DNA from: Comamonadaceae bacterium 2PF
GTDB taxonomy: Bacteria > Pseudomonadota > Gammaproteobacteria > Burkholderiales > Burkholderiaceae_C
Assembly: GCA_005502875.1 (NCBI GenBank)
Contig: SCMV01000014.1
Span: forward strand, 19,293-83,292
Length of the DNA: 64,000 nt
Direction of reading: 5' to 3'
In this document: positions 25,593-33,925 of the stretch, one piece after another
Position numbering within the stretch: position 1 is the first letter of the stretch
How the letters are laid out: every line of letters begins with the position of its first letter
The notes under the pieces: model-generated
Database searches by the model: none
What the model saw: only the letters and a program-made list of their open reading frames with translations
Told to the model about the DNA's origin: nothing
Position numbers and translations under genes: made by a program

Positions 25593-26678
25593 ATGGTCGA
25601 TTCGCCCGCATCCCTCTCGCAGAACATCTTTCGCTGCCTCTTGCTTGCTTTGGTGGCAGGCGTGCTTTGGTGGCACGCCAGCGTCCTGTTGCCGTTCGCC
25701 CTCAGCATGGTGCTGGCCTACGTGCTGCGGCCTGGCGTCGAGCGGCTGATCGGGGCGCGCGTGCCCCGGGTGCTGGCCGTGGCCCTCTCGTTGCTGATGG
25801 TGCTCCTGACGGCGTCGGTGCTGCTGTTGCTGCTGGTGCCGATCGTGTCGCAACTGGTGCCCATGATCCGCTCGCAGCTCCCCGATTTGTTGACCCAGGC
25901 TTGGCAAGCCCTGGCACCCAGGCTTTCTGCCCTGGGTGTGGAGGTGCCAAGCTCCATCGACCAGGTGAAAGCTCAACTCGTTGACCTGCTGCAAACGCAT
26001 GGCAGTGAGTGGGGCAGCGCGCTTTGGCGTTCGGCGGTGGCTGGTGGCAGCGGCTTGTTCGCGCTGCTGGGCTACGCCTTTTTGGTACCCATGTTGGCTT
26101 TTTACTGGCTGCTTGACTGGGACCGCCTGACGCCCGCCGCACGGGGTTTGATCCCCTGGCGCTGGCGCCCTGCCTTGAACGAGCTGCTCGACGAGGTCGA
26201 CTCCCTCATGGGTCAGTACTTGCGAGGGCAGGCGCTGGTGATGCTGATCCTGGCCGTCTACTACAGCGTGGGCCTGAGCCTCTTCGGCTTCAACCTGGCC
26301 CTCCCGATCGGTGTGTTCACCGGGCTGGCGGTCTGCATCCCTTACCTGGGCTTTGGCCTGGGGCTGCTGCTGGCGCTGCTGGCCGGGTTGCTTCAGTTCG
26401 CCGCGGCGGGAGAGGGGCTGCTGCAGCCCTTGGTTGGTGTCGCCGTTGTCTACGGTTTGGGGCAGGTGATCGAGAGCGTGGCGCTCACGCCCCGGCTGGT
26501 CGGCGAGCGCATCGGCTTGCATCCGCTGGGGGTGATCCTGGCGCTGATGCTGTTCGGTCAGTGGTTGGGCTTTTGGGGCATCGTCGTGGCCTTGCCTTGT
26601 GCGGCCTGTCTGACCGTGGTCGGGCGTCGCCTGCTGGCCCGCTGGCGCGCCAGTGCAGGCTTCTTGCGCACCGAGTGA
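25593..26678 (+). CDS. AI-2E-family (PerM-like) permease
   Basis: 361-residue inner-membrane protein. Hydrophobic segments LLLALVAGVLWWHASVLLPF and ALSLLMVLLTASVLLLLLV at the start, a soluble insert of ~80 residues, then further helices including GVFTGLAVCIPYLGFGLGLL and the conserved PRLVGERIGLHPLGVILAL. This is the standard PF01594 (UPF0118) architecture of PerM and AI-2E exporters. Substrate unknown. TAGAAT at 25578-25583 could be the -10 element. It ends 10 bases before hda, so these genes are probably co-transcribed; linkage of a perM homologue to hda is also seen in gamma-Proteobacteria. Confidence 0.88.
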   Translation: MVDSPASLSQNIFRCLLLALVAGVLWWHASVLLPFALSMVLAYVLRPGVERLIGARVPRVLAVALSLLMVLLTASVLLLLLVPIVSQLVPMIRSQLPDLLTQAWQALAPRLSALGVEVPSSIDQVKAQLVDLLQTHGSEWGSALWRSAVAGGSGLFALLGYAFLVPMLAFYWLLDWDRLTPAARGLIPWRWRPALNELLDEVDSLMGQYLRGQALVMLILAVYYSVGLSLFGFNLALPIGVFTGLAVCIPYLGFGLGLLLALLAGLLQFAAAGEGLLQPLVGVAVVYGLGQVIESVALTPRLVGERIGLHPLGVILALMLFGQWLGFWGIVVALPCAACLTVVGRRLLARWRASAGFLRTE

Positions 26679-26688
26679 CGGGGTCGTC

Positions 26689-27492
26689 ATGAGCGATGTC
26701 TCCCGAGGGGCGGCGCCCCCTGTGCCAATGCGCCAATTGCTGCTGGACCTGGGCTCGCCAGCCGTGCCTGGGCTGGATGCCTTCGTCACAGGCGGGCAGG
26801 CCCAGAACGAGGCGCTGCTGGCCTGGCTGAGCACCTGGCCGGCGGTGGAAGGGCCGCTCTCGCCAGCCTACATCTGGGGGGCGCCAGGCAGCGGCAAAAC
26901 CCACTTGCTGCGCGCCATGGTCGAGCGGGCCCTGGGCCTGGGCTTCGGCGTGATCTGGCTGAACGCCCAGACCTGCCAGATGTGGGGCGGCTGCGAGCCC
27001 GGCGCGCCGACGCTGGCCCTGCTCGACGATTGCGAGCGGCTGGACGCCGAGAGCCAGCACCTGGCGTTCAAGTTGTTCATCGAGTCGGCGGCGGCGCTGG
27101 CTGCGCGCGAAACCGGCGCCGCCCCCGCAGAGCCGTTGGGAGACGAGCCCCCGCAAACCGGTGAGCTGTTCATCCTGGCAGCAGGGCGCCTGCCGGTGGT
27201 GGACCTGCCTGTGCGCGACGACCTGCGCACGCGCCTGGGCTGGGGGCTTTCCTTCGCCTTGCAGCCACTGGGTGAGTCTGGCGTGCGAGAGGTGCTACAA
27301 CAGGCGGCCCAACGCCGGGGCATGTCCCTGAGCGAAGAGGTGCTGGCCTACCTGCTGAGCCGCCACGAGCGCGACCTGGGGTCGTTGATGGGGTTGCTCG
27401 ACCGCCTCGACGATTACGCCTTGTCCGAACACCGTTTGGTCACCATCCCCTTGCTCAAGCAGATGCTGGCCTCAGAATCCCCTTCATCATGA
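26689..27492 (+). CDS. hda: DnaA regulatory inactivator Hda
   Basis: 267-residue AAA+ protein homologous to DnaA domain III. It promotes hydrolysis of DnaA-bound ATP with the DNA sliding clamp to prevent over-initiation. MRQLLLDLGSPAVPGLDAF (from about residue 14) contains a clamp-binding-type QLLLDL segment. Walker A is GAPGSGKTHLL, Walker B LALLDDCERL. DLPVRDDLRTRLGWGLSFAL is the sensor 1/box VII region, and LSRHERDLGSLMGLLDRLD the C-terminal helical part. A Pro/Glu-rich insert lies between box VI and sensor 1. ATG at 26728 is an alternative start. The stop overlaps the next start (ATGA). Confidence 0.9.
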   Translation: MSDVSRGAAPPVPMRQLLLDLGSPAVPGLDAFVTGGQAQNEALLAWLSTWPAVEGPLSPAYIWGAPGSGKTHLLRAMVERALGLGFGVIWLNAQTCQMWGGCEPGAPTLALLDDCERLDAESQHLAFKLFIESAAALAARETGAAPAEPLGDEPPQTGELFILAAGRLPVVDLPVRDDLRTRLGWGLSFALQPLGESGVREVLQQAAQRRGMSLSEEVLAYLLSRHERDLGSLMGLLDRLDDYALSEHRLVTIPLLKQMLASESPSS

Positions 27493-28157
27493 ACCTTTGT
27501 CTTTTCGACCTCGATCACACGCTGCTGCCGCTGGATTCCGACCACGAATTCGGTGAGTTCATCATCCGGCAGGGCCTGGTCGATGGCGCCGACTACCGCC
27601 GCCGCAACGACGACTTCTACCGCCAGTACTGCGACGGCACCCTGGTGCTCGGCGACTACATCGCCTTCACCACCAGCGTCTGGCGTGAATTGTCCGCCGC
27701 CGAGCAGTCGGCGCTGCAGCAGGCCTACATGGGCGAGGTGATCCTGCCGGCGCTCAAACCTCAGGCGGTCGAGCTGGTCGAGCGGCATCGCGCCCAGGGC
27801 GACCTGCTGGCCATCGTCACCGCCACCAACGAATTCGTCACCCGCCCGATCGCCGATGCCTTCGGCGTCGAGGACCTCATCGCAGTGAAGTTGCAGCGCG
27901 ATGAGCACGGGCGCGTGAACGGGCGCATCGACGGCGTGCCCTCGTTCCGCGAAGGCAAGATCACACGTGTGGAACAATGGCTGTCTGATCAGGGCCGCCA
28001 CCTCGGCCAGTTTGATCGCGTCAGTTTCTACAGCGACTCCCCCAACGACCTGCCCCTGCTTGAGCGGGCCACCGACCCAGTGGCCACCAACCCCAGCCCC
28101 GAGCTGGAAGCCGTGGCGCAGTCTCGAGGCTGGCGCATCCTCCGGTTGTTTGCATGA
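27489..28157 (+). CDS. HAD-superfamily subclass IB phosphatase
   Basis: 222 residues. Motif I FDLDHTLLPLDSD at the N-terminus, motif II LAIVTATNEF, motif III Lys in FREGKITRV and motif IV FYSDSPNDLPLLE make a complete HAD-IB hydrolase of the SerB-like type. Substrate is not evident; related proteins include phosphoserine and histidinol-phosphate phosphatases. It overlaps hda and pcnB by 4 bases each, so translation is coupled through all three genes. Confidence 0.88.
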   Translation: MNLCLFDLDHTLLPLDSDHEFGEFIIRQGLVDGADYRRRNDDFYRQYCDGTLVLGDYIAFTTSVWRELSAAEQSALQQAYMGEVILPALKPQAVELVERHRAQGDLLAIVTATNEFVTRPIADAFGVEDLIAVKLQRDEHGRVNGRIDGVPSFREGKITRVEQWLSDQGRHLGQFDRVSFYSDSPNDLPLLERATDPVATNPSPELEAVAQSRGWRILRLFA

Positions 28158-29761
28158 TCAAAAGCCTGATTCACAAGTTCCTCGGCAAGGGCACGCCCCA
28201 CAAGCGCCCGCACGCCCACGCCGCCAAAGGCGGGGCCAAACCCGCTCGCATCCCCACGGGCAAACGCGTTGACGTGCCAGCTTCCGAGCACGGCATCGAC
28301 CCCAAGCTCGTCGATGAGCGCGCCCGCAAAGTCGTCGAAACCCTGCAGGACGCCGGCTACGAGGCCTACATCGTCGGCGGCGCCGTGCGCGACCTGCTGC
28401 TGGGCCTGCGCCCCAAAGACTTCGACGTGGCCACCAACGCCACGCCCGAGCAGGTCAAGGGCCTGTTCCGCCGCGCCTTCATCATCGGCCGGCGCTTTCG
28501 CATCGTCCACGTCGTCTATGGCCGTGGTCGCGAGCACGAGGTCATCGAGGTCTCGACCTTCCGCGCCTACCTCGACAACGACGCCGCCGAGCAGGTCTCC
28601 GGCAACGAGAAGACCTCCAAGCGCGAACTGGCCGACAAGTCGCACGTGGTGGACGCCAGCGGCCGCGTGCTGCGCGACAACGTCTGGGGCCCGCAGGACC
28701 AGGACGCCGCCCGCCGCGACTTCACCATCAACGCCATGTACTACGACCCGCGCACGCAGGTCGTGGTGGACTACCACGGTGGCATCCAGGACGCCAAAAA
28801 GCGCGTGCTGCGCATGATCGGCCACCCCGAGACCCGCTACCGCGAAGACCCGGTGCGCATCATCCGCGTGGTGCGTTTCGCCGCCAAGCTGGGTTTCGAG
28901 ATCGAGCCCAAGACGCGCGAGCCCATCCGCGAGATGTCCGAGCTGTTGAGCAACGTGCCGCAGTCGCGCCTGTTCGACGAGATGATCAAGCTGCTGCAGA
29001 CCGGGCACGCACGCGCCTCGATCGAGCAGTTGCGCAAGCAGGGCCTGGACTGCGGCGTCTTCCCCATCCTCGACGCGGTGTTCGACGAGGCCCGGCGTCA
29101 CCCCGGGCGCGAACAGTTCGTGCAGTTGGCGTTGGCCGACACCGACCGCCGGGTTTCCGAAGGCAAGCCCGTGGCGCCCAGTTTCCTGCTGGCCTGCCTG
29201 CTGTGGCACGACGTGCTGGATCACTGGCAGCGCAACCAGGCGCAGGGCGAGCCGGTGTTCCCGGCCTTGCAATCGGCCACGGATGCGGTGTTCGACGCGC
29301 GCATCGGGGACATTTCCGGCCGAGGCAAGCTCGCCACCGACATGCGCGAGATCTGGACCATGCAGCCGCGCTTTGACCGCCGCACGGGCAACGGGCCGCT
29401 CTCGCTGGTTGAGCAGCCGCGTTTCCGCGCTGGTTTCGACTTCCTGCGCTTGCGCGGGCAGTGCGGTGAAGTGGCCGCCGACCTAGCGACCTGGTGGGAA
29501 GAGTTTTCGCTGGCCGATGACGCGGAGCGCCGTCGGTTGATGGACGCCGCGCGTCAGCAGGCCGGGCAGGGTGGTCCGCGCCGCGTGCCTCGCACCAAGG
29601 CCGCCGTGGCCACCGTGGCCGCCGACTCGCAAGAAGATGAAGGCGATGACGAGGCCGACGAGACCCAGGGCTCGGCAGGTGGGGGCACAGCTCCGGCCCG
29701 CAAGCGCCGCCGCCGCCGCCGCAAGCCTGCGGGCGCCTCCCAGGCCGGCGCCGCCGAGTAA
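28154..29761 (+). CDS. pcnB: Poly(A) polymerase I
   Basis: 535 residues. It adds poly(A) tails to RNA, promoting decay. The nucleotidyltransferase core carries YIVGGAVRDLLLGLRPKDFD with the catalytic Asp pair and NATPEQVKGLFRRAFIIGRR; RRDFTINAMYYD and EDPVRIIRVVRFAAKLGF are the family RNA-binding signatures. The length exceeds E. coli PcnB (~465) mainly by a C-terminal tail with acidic DEGDDEADE and strongly basic RKRRRRRRK segments, likely for RNA or RNase E contact. Third gene of the hda cluster, ATGA overlap upstream. Confidence 0.94.
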   Translation: MIKSLIHKFLGKGTPHKRPHAHAAKGGAKPARIPTGKRVDVPASEHGIDPKLVDERARKVVETLQDAGYEAYIVGGAVRDLLLGLRPKDFDVATNATPEQVKGLFRRAFIIGRRFRIVHVVYGRGREHEVIEVSTFRAYLDNDAAEQVSGNEKTSKRELADKSHVVDASGRVLRDNVWGPQDQDAARRDFTINAMYYDPRTQVVVDYHGGIQDAKKRVLRMIGHPETRYREDPVRIIRVVRFAAKLGFEIEPKTREPIREMSELLSNVPQSRLFDEMIKLLQTGHARASIEQLRKQGLDCGVFPILDAVFDEARRHPGREQFVQLALADTDRRVSEGKPVAPSFLLACLLWHDVLDHWQRNQAQGEPVFPALQSATDAVFDARIGDISGRGKLATDMREIWTMQPRFDRRTGNGPLSLVEQPRFRAGFDFLRLRGQCGEVAADLATWWEEFSLADDAERRRLMDAARQQAGQGGPRRVPRTKAAVATVAADSQEDEGDDEADETQGSAGGGTAPARKRRRRRRKPAGASQAGAAE

Positions 29762-29782
29762 GGCTCAGGTGCGCTGCACAAC

Positions 29783-30361
29783 ATGGGGGCCTTGGTGAGC
29801 ACCCCCGAGGAGGCCTGCGCGGGGGCTGATGCGTGCGCGCTGGCCCCTCGCTTTCGGGCGTTCGTGGCGCTGGGTGGCAACCTCGGCGAGGTGCGCGCCC
29901 GCCTGCAGGCCGCAGTGGTGGCCCTGCGCAATTTGCCGGGCACGGAGCTGGAAGGTGCATCGTCGCTCTACCGCACCCGACCCGTGGATGCCGGTGGCCC
30001 CGATTTCCTGAACGCAGTCGTGGCGCTCGACACCATGCTTGCGCCACATGAGTTGCTGCGCGCTTTGCTCCGCATCGAGCTCGAGCACGACCGCGAGCGC
30101 CCCCATGTCAACGCCCCCCGCACGCTGGATCTGGATCTTCTGCACCATGGTGGTGCGGTTTTGCGGACCCCCAGCCTGACCCTGCCGCATCCTCGCCAGC
30201 TTGATCGGGCCTTCGTCATGGTGCCGCTTGCCGAGCTTGTGGCGTGCCTGCCGGCTCGCTCAGACAGTCCGGAGCCCGATGTCCTCGACGGTGGAAAAAG
30301 AGCCCGTTTGGCCTCCGAGCAAGGCATCGAGGCCATTTCCGGGCCCAACTGGTTGGGTTAA
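29783..30361 (+). CDS. folK: 6-hydroxymethyl-7,8-dihydropterin pyrophosphokinase
   Basis: 192-residue folate biosynthesis enzyme. FVALGGNLGEVRARLQAAVV and SLYRTRPVDAGGPDFLNAVV form the N-terminal half. ELEHDRERPHVNAPRTLDLD contains the ATP/metal-binding Asp pair; LPHPRQLDRAFVMVPLAEL completes the family pattern. The start at 29783 gives ~24 residues before the FolK domain; an internal start is possible. It follows pcnB after 21 bases, the usual pcnB-folK order in Proteobacteria. Confidence 0.92.
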   Translation: MGALVSTPEEACAGADACALAPRFRAFVALGGNLGEVRARLQAAVVALRNLPGTELEGASSLYRTRPVDAGGPDFLNAVVALDTMLAPHELLRALLRIELEHDRERPHVNAPRTLDLDLLHHGGAVLRTPSLTLPHPRQLDRAFVMVPLAELVACLPARSDSPEPDVLDGGKRARLASEQGIEAISGPNWLG

Positions 30362-30381
30362 TGGAATTTCCGGGCTATAAT
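30353..30381 (+). promoter_or_regulatory. Sigma-70-type promoter for rpsU
   Basis: TTGGGT (30353-30358), 17-base spacer, perfect TATAAT (30376-30381), overlapping the folK stop. Transcription from about 30388 would leave a leader of roughly 225 bases before rpsU. Confidence 0.65.
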
Positions 30382-30491
30382 CGCAGGCTCTATTGGTGGG
30401 CTTGGTAGCATGTTTGCAAAGTCAAGTCCTCCTGGTGAGCGCCAAGGGCGTCTGGCAAGGGATTCAAAAGTGCATGGCACCGCTGAATGTC

Positions 30492-30526
30492 GGCCGGATC
30501 AAAATCAGTGAGTCGTGCATCCGGCC
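30492..30526 (+). promoter_or_regulatory. Hairpin in the rpsU leader
   Basis: GGCCGGAT and ATCCGGCC are perfect 8-bp inverted repeats around a 19-base loop. The hairpin would form in the long rpsU 5' leader. It is a candidate for translational or transcriptional control of S21; no known leader family was recognised. Confidence 0.4.
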
Positions 30527-30581
30527 GGCTTGTGCTGGTTCACTGACCGAAGCGCGCAACAGGGGGCCATGCCGCCAGCCT

Positions 30582-30595
30582 TTGAATGCATTCAA
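30582..30595. repeat. 14-bp perfect palindrome before rpsU
   Basis: TTGAATGCATTCAA is its own reverse complement and ends 18 bases before the rpsU start codon, in the region that ribosomes would cover. It could be a protein-binding operator or a dimerisation element in RNA. Confidence 0.45.
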
Positions 30596-30613
30596 TCTGA
30601 AAGCGAATCTCTG

Positions 30614-30826
30614 ATGACGACCATCCGTGTCAAGGAAAACGAGCCGTTCGACGTGGCCCTGCGCCGCTTCAAGCGCACCATTGAAAAGCTGGGTCTGCTG
30701 ACCGAACTGCGCGCCCGCGAGTTCTACGAAAAGCCCACCTCCGAGCGCAAGCGCAAGAAGGCTGCGGCCGTCAAGCGTCACTACAAGCGCGTGCGCAGCA
30801 TGCAGCTGCCCAAGAAGCTGTACTGA
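30614..30826 (+). CDS. rpsU: 30S ribosomal protein S21
   Basis: 70 residues, [20 protein letters not shown] at the start, ending MQLPKKLY, very basic throughout ([20 protein letters not shown]). The length and sequence match S21 of the 30S platform. The longer frame from 30515 is excluded by the family start. No good Shine-Dalgarno precedes the ATG, which is notable because S21 assists recognition of such sites. The promoter lies at 30353 and a terminator follows. Confidence 0.96.
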   Translation: MTTIRVKENEPFDVALRRFKRTIEKLGLLTELRAREFYEKPTSERKRKKAAAVKRHYKRVRSMQLPKKLY

Positions 30827-30878
30827 TCAGCTTCTTGCCCGTGGTGAGCCTGTAGCCAGGCTGCCCGAAGGCAAACCA

Positions 30879-30917
30879 GGCCCGCGCGGGGACGCCCATG
30901 CGGGCCTTTGTTTTTTT
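30879..30917 (+). terminator. Intrinsic terminator after rpsU
   Basis: GGCCCGC (30879-30885) and GCGGGCC (30900-30906) form a 7-bp GC stem followed by TTTGTTTTTTT. It ends only 14 bases before the yqeY start, so some read-through must occur or yqeY is expressed at a lower level than rpsU. Confidence 0.8.
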
Positions 30918-30931
30918 CAACGAGTCACACC

Positions 30932-31378
30932 ATGAGCCTCAAGCAACGCATCTCCGATGACATGAAAGCCGCCATGCGAGCCAAGGAAGCCGAACGCCTG
31001 GGCACCATCCGCATGTTGCTGGCCGCGATGAAGCAAAAGGAAGTCGACGAGCGCATCGAGCTCGACGACACCTTGGTCGTGGGCATCGTCGACAAGCTGA
31101 TCAAACAGCGCAAGGATGCCGCCCAGCAGTACGAGGCCGGCAACCGTCAGGACCTGGCCGACAAGGAAAAATTCGAGATCACGGTGCTGGAGGCTTACCT
31201 GCCGCAGCGCTTGAACGCGGACGAGGTGGCTGCAGCGGTCAAGGCCATCGTGGTCGAATTGGGGGCGTCGGGCCCTGGCGACATGGGCAAGGTCATGGGT
31301 GTGGTCAAGCAGCGGCTGACAGGTCAGGCCGACATGGGTCAGGTGTCGGCGGCGGTGAAGGCCGCCCTGGCGGGTTGA
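30932..31378 (+). CDS. GatB/YqeY-domain protein
   Basis: 148 residues: MSLKQRISDDMKAAMRAKEAERLGTIRML at the N-terminus, then a coiled helical domain and a C-terminal GatB/YqeY tail (DMGKVMGVVKQRLTGQADM), which in GatB contacts tRNA. YqeY proteins are conserved downstream of rpsU in many Proteobacteria. They are thought to act in tRNA or RNA metabolism but have no settled function. ATG at 30932 is chosen over the earlier in-frame start because it gives the family N-terminus. Confidence 0.9.
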   Translation: MSLKQRISDDMKAAMRAKEAERLGTIRMLLAAMKQKEVDERIELDDTLVVGIVDKLIKQRKDAAQQYEAGNRQDLADKEKFEITVLEAYLPQRLNADEVAAAVKAIVVELGASGPGDMGKVMGVVKQRLTGQADMGQVSAAVKAALAG

Positions 31379-31451
31379 TCCCCAGGCATCAGGTCGGTCC
31401 AAACAGGTCGTCTGGCCTTACCATTTCGCGTCCCGAACGCCGAGGTTCAAC

Positions 31452-31805
31452 ATGAGCGATTCCGTGTCCCTGCAGCCCATTGCGCAAGATGTCTACGCCG
31501 CCCCCCAGCTCACGCCTGAAGCCATGGTGGCGGCGGCAGAGGCGGGCTTCAAGGCGGTGATCAACAACCGCCCCGACATGGAAGGCGGCCCTGAGCAGCC
31601 CACCAGCGCGGCCATCGAAGCAGCCGCCAAGGCTGCTGGCCTCGAGTACGCTTACCTGCCGGTCAGCGGCGGCTACCAGTCGCCCGAAGAAATCGCGCGC
31701 TGCGCCGAGCTGCTCAAGAGCCTGCCCCGTCCGCTGCTGATGTTTTGCCGCAGCGGGGCGCGCTCGACCAAGCTGTTCATGCAGGCCCAGGCCCTCGACG
31801 ACTGA
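31452..31805 (+). CDS. TIGR01244 / DUF442 family sulfur transferase-phosphatase-like protein
   Basis: 117-residue cytoplasmic protein with a tyrosine-phosphatase/rhodanese-like fold. FKAVINNRPDMEGGPEQPTS and the active-site loop MFCRSGARSTKLF (Cys about residue 99) are the family hallmarks. This is the stand-alone domain also found at the N-terminus of Blh-type proteins linked to sulfide detoxification. It ends 21 bases before the TRAP small permease gene. Confidence 0.87.
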   Translation: MSDSVSLQPIAQDVYAAPQLTPEAMVAAAEAGFKAVINNRPDMEGGPEQPTSAAIEAAAKAAGLEYAYLPVSGGYQSPEEIARCAELLKSLPRPLLMFCRSGARSTKLFMQAQALDD

Positions 31806-31826
31806 GCCTTTCGCCTCAGACGAAGC

Positions 31827-32357
31827 ATGCAGACCTACATCCGCTGGATGGATGCCATCTCCCGCCTGGGTGGGTGGCTGGCCGCGGTGGCCTTGTTCGC
31901 CGCCTGCCTGATCAGCGCAGGCAACGCCCTCGTGCGCTACTCCTTCAGCATGGGCTCCAACGCCTGGCTGGAGGCGCAGTGGTACCTCTTCGGCATGGCC
32001 GTGTTCCTGGGCGCCCCCATGCTGCTCAAGCTCAACGAGCACGTGCGCGTGGACGTGATCTACGGCGGCCGCTCACCGCGCACCCAGGCCTGGATCGACC
32101 TGCTGGGCATGCTCCTGGTGTTGATCCCGCTTTGTGGCATTTTGGGCTGGTTGTCGTGGCCTTACGTGGTGCTGTCATGGGACCAGCAAGAGGTCTCGGC
32201 CAGCGCCGGCGGCCTGTTGCGCTGGCCGATCAAGGCGGCCATCCCGCTGGGCTTTGCTTTCCTGCAAATGCAAGCGTGGGCTGAGGTTTTCCGCCGCATC
32301 GCCTTCCTGCGCGGCGACATCCAGCTCGACACCCATTACGAAAGGCCGCTGCAGTGA
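31827..32357 (+). CDS. TRAP transporter small permease (DctQ-type)
   Basis: 176 residues with four membrane helices (for example LGGWLAAVALFAACLISAGN and LLGMLLVLIPLCGILGWLSW). NALVRYSFSMGSNAWLEAQW is the DctQ signature region. It is the membrane scaffold for the large permease. Its stop overlaps the next start (GTGA), so translation is coupled. Confidence 0.92.
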   Translation: MQTYIRWMDAISRLGGWLAAVALFAACLISAGNALVRYSFSMGSNAWLEAQWYLFGMAVFLGAPMLLKLNEHVRVDVIYGGRSPRTQAWIDLLGMLLVLIPLCGILGWLSWPYVVLSWDQQEVSASAGGLLRWPIKAAIPLGFAFLQMQAWAEVFRRIAFLRGDIQLDTHYERPLQ

Positions 32358-33901
32358 TCGAGATGTCTCACCTCGCGCCGGTCATGTTCGGCTCCCTGGT
32401 GGTGGCGATGCTGGTGGGCTTCCCGGTGGCGTTCACGCTGGGTGGGCTGGGCCTGGCTTTTGGCTACTACGCCATGTCGCAGGGTTTCGTGAACCCGGAG
32501 TTCATGGGCAACCTGCCACTGCGGCTGTACGGCATCGTCTCCAATGAGCTGCTGCTGTCGATCCCGTTCTTCACCTTCATGGGCGCCATCCTGGAGCGCT
32601 GCGGTCTGGCCGAAGACCTGCTCGAGGGCACAGGGCAGCTGTTCGGCAGCCGGCCGGGCGGCCTGGGTTTTGCCGTCATCATCGTGGGCGCCATCCTGGG
32701 TGCCATCACGGGCACCGTGGCCGCCAGCGTGATCGCCATGGGCGTGATCTCGCTGCCCATCATGGTCCGCTATGGCTACGACATGCGTTACGCCACGGGC
32801 GTGATCGCCGCCTCGGGCACCATCACGCAATTGATCCCGCCTTCACTGGTGCTGGTGGTGCTGGCCGACCAGCTGGGCCGCTCGGTGGGCGACATGTACC
32901 TGGGCGCCATCGGCCCCTCTTTGCTGCAGACGGCCATCTTCCTGCTCTACACGGCGGCCATCGTCATGTTCAAGCCGCAGTGGGTGCCGCCCTTGCCGCC
33001 CGAGGCCCGCTCAGAGCGGGGCGCCGCGCTGGTCAAGCGGGTGCTGTGGGGCATGCTGCCTTCGGTCGTGCTGATCTTCCTGGTGCTGGGCACCTTGTTC
33101 ATGGGCCTGGCCACGCCGACCGAGGCTGGCGCACTGGGCGCTTTCGGCGGCATGGTGCTGGCTGCGCTGCACAAGCGCCTGTCGCTGAGCCTGATCTGGC
33201 AGGCCATGGACACCACCATGCGCGTGACCTCCATGGTGATCTTCATCCTGCTGGGCTCGACGGTGTTCTCTCTGGTGTTCCAGGGTGTCGATGGTCACAT
33301 CTGGATCGAGGAGATGCTCAGCAACCTGCCGGGTGGCCCGGTGGGCTTCCTCATCGCGGTCAACATCTTCATCTTCTTCCTGGCGTTTTTCCTCGACTTC
33401 TTCGAGATCGCCTTCATCGTGGTGCCGCTGCTGGCGCCTGTGGCCGAGAAGCTGGGCATCGACCTGATCTGGTTTGGTGTGCTGCTGTGCGTGAACATGC
33501 AGACCAGCTTCATGCACCCGCCTTTTGGCTTCGCGCTGTTCTACTTGCGCGGGGTGGCGGACCAGATCCACAAGAGCGGCGCCATCAGCAAGCCCATTCT
33601 CTCGCGCGACATTTACCTGGGCGCGATCCCCTGGGTGGCGATGCAACTGGTGCTGGTGGCGGTGGTGATTTTCTGGCCCGAGTCGGTGACAGCGTTCTTG
33701 GACAAGGAAGAGGCGGTCAACACCGATGACGTGCACATCGAGATGCAGATCGAGGACCTGGGCAGCGACCCGGTCAGCCCGCCTGCGGCAGATGAGCCAA
33801 CGGGCGCGGTGTCCGATGTGGTTGGTGGCGAGCCCGATGTGCCGGTCCCGCCCGCCCAGGTCGAAGCCGACCCCACTCAGGCGATCAAGGACGCGCTCTG
33901 A
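32354..33901 (+). CDS. TRAP transporter large permease (DctM-type) with acidic C-terminal tail
   Basis: 515-residue sodium-dependent secondary transporter subunit with many membrane helices: SLVVAMLVGFPVAFTLGGLG at the start, then GAILGAITGTVAASVIAMG and SGTITQLIPPSLVLVVLADQ, characteristic of DctM. It is longer than typical DctM (~430) because residues after about 440 form a cytoplasmic or periplasmic acidic, Pro/Val-rich tail without hydrophobic segments (EMQIEDLGSDPVSPPAADEP). GTG at 32354 overlaps the dctQ stop; ATG at 32363 is an alternative. Its binding-protein gene lies nearby on the opposite strand. Confidence 0.93.
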   Translation: MIEMSHLAPVMFGSLVVAMLVGFPVAFTLGGLGLAFGYYAMSQGFVNPEFMGNLPLRLYGIVSNELLLSIPFFTFMGAILERCGLAEDLLEGTGQLFGSRPGGLGFAVIIVGAILGAITGTVAASVIAMGVISLPIMVRYGYDMRYATGVIAASGTITQLIPPSLVLVVLADQLGRSVGDMYLGAIGPSLLQTAIFLLYTAAIVMFKPQWVPPLPPEARSERGAALVKRVLWGMLPSVVLIFLVLGTLFMGLATPTEAGALGAFGGMVLAALHKRLSLSLIWQAMDTTMRVTSMVIFILLGSTVFSLVFQGVDGHIWIEEMLSNLPGGPVGFLIAVNIFIFFLAFFLDFFEIAFIVVPLLAPVAEKLGIDLIWFGVLLCVNMQTSFMHPPFGFALFYLRGVADQIHKSGAISKPILSRDIYLGAIPWVAMQLVLVAVVIFWPESVTAFLDKEEAVNTDDVHIEMQIEDLGSDPVSPPAADEPTGAVSDVVGGEPDVPVPPAQVEADPTQAIKDAL

Positions 33902-33925
33902 GCGGAGCCGTGCGGGGGCTGGGGC

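Noticed and set aside
30399..30613. Possible small gene in the rpsU leader (short open frame from 30393)
   Set aside because: The frame has no ribosome binding site and runs through the leader hairpin and palindrome; a leader function is more likely.
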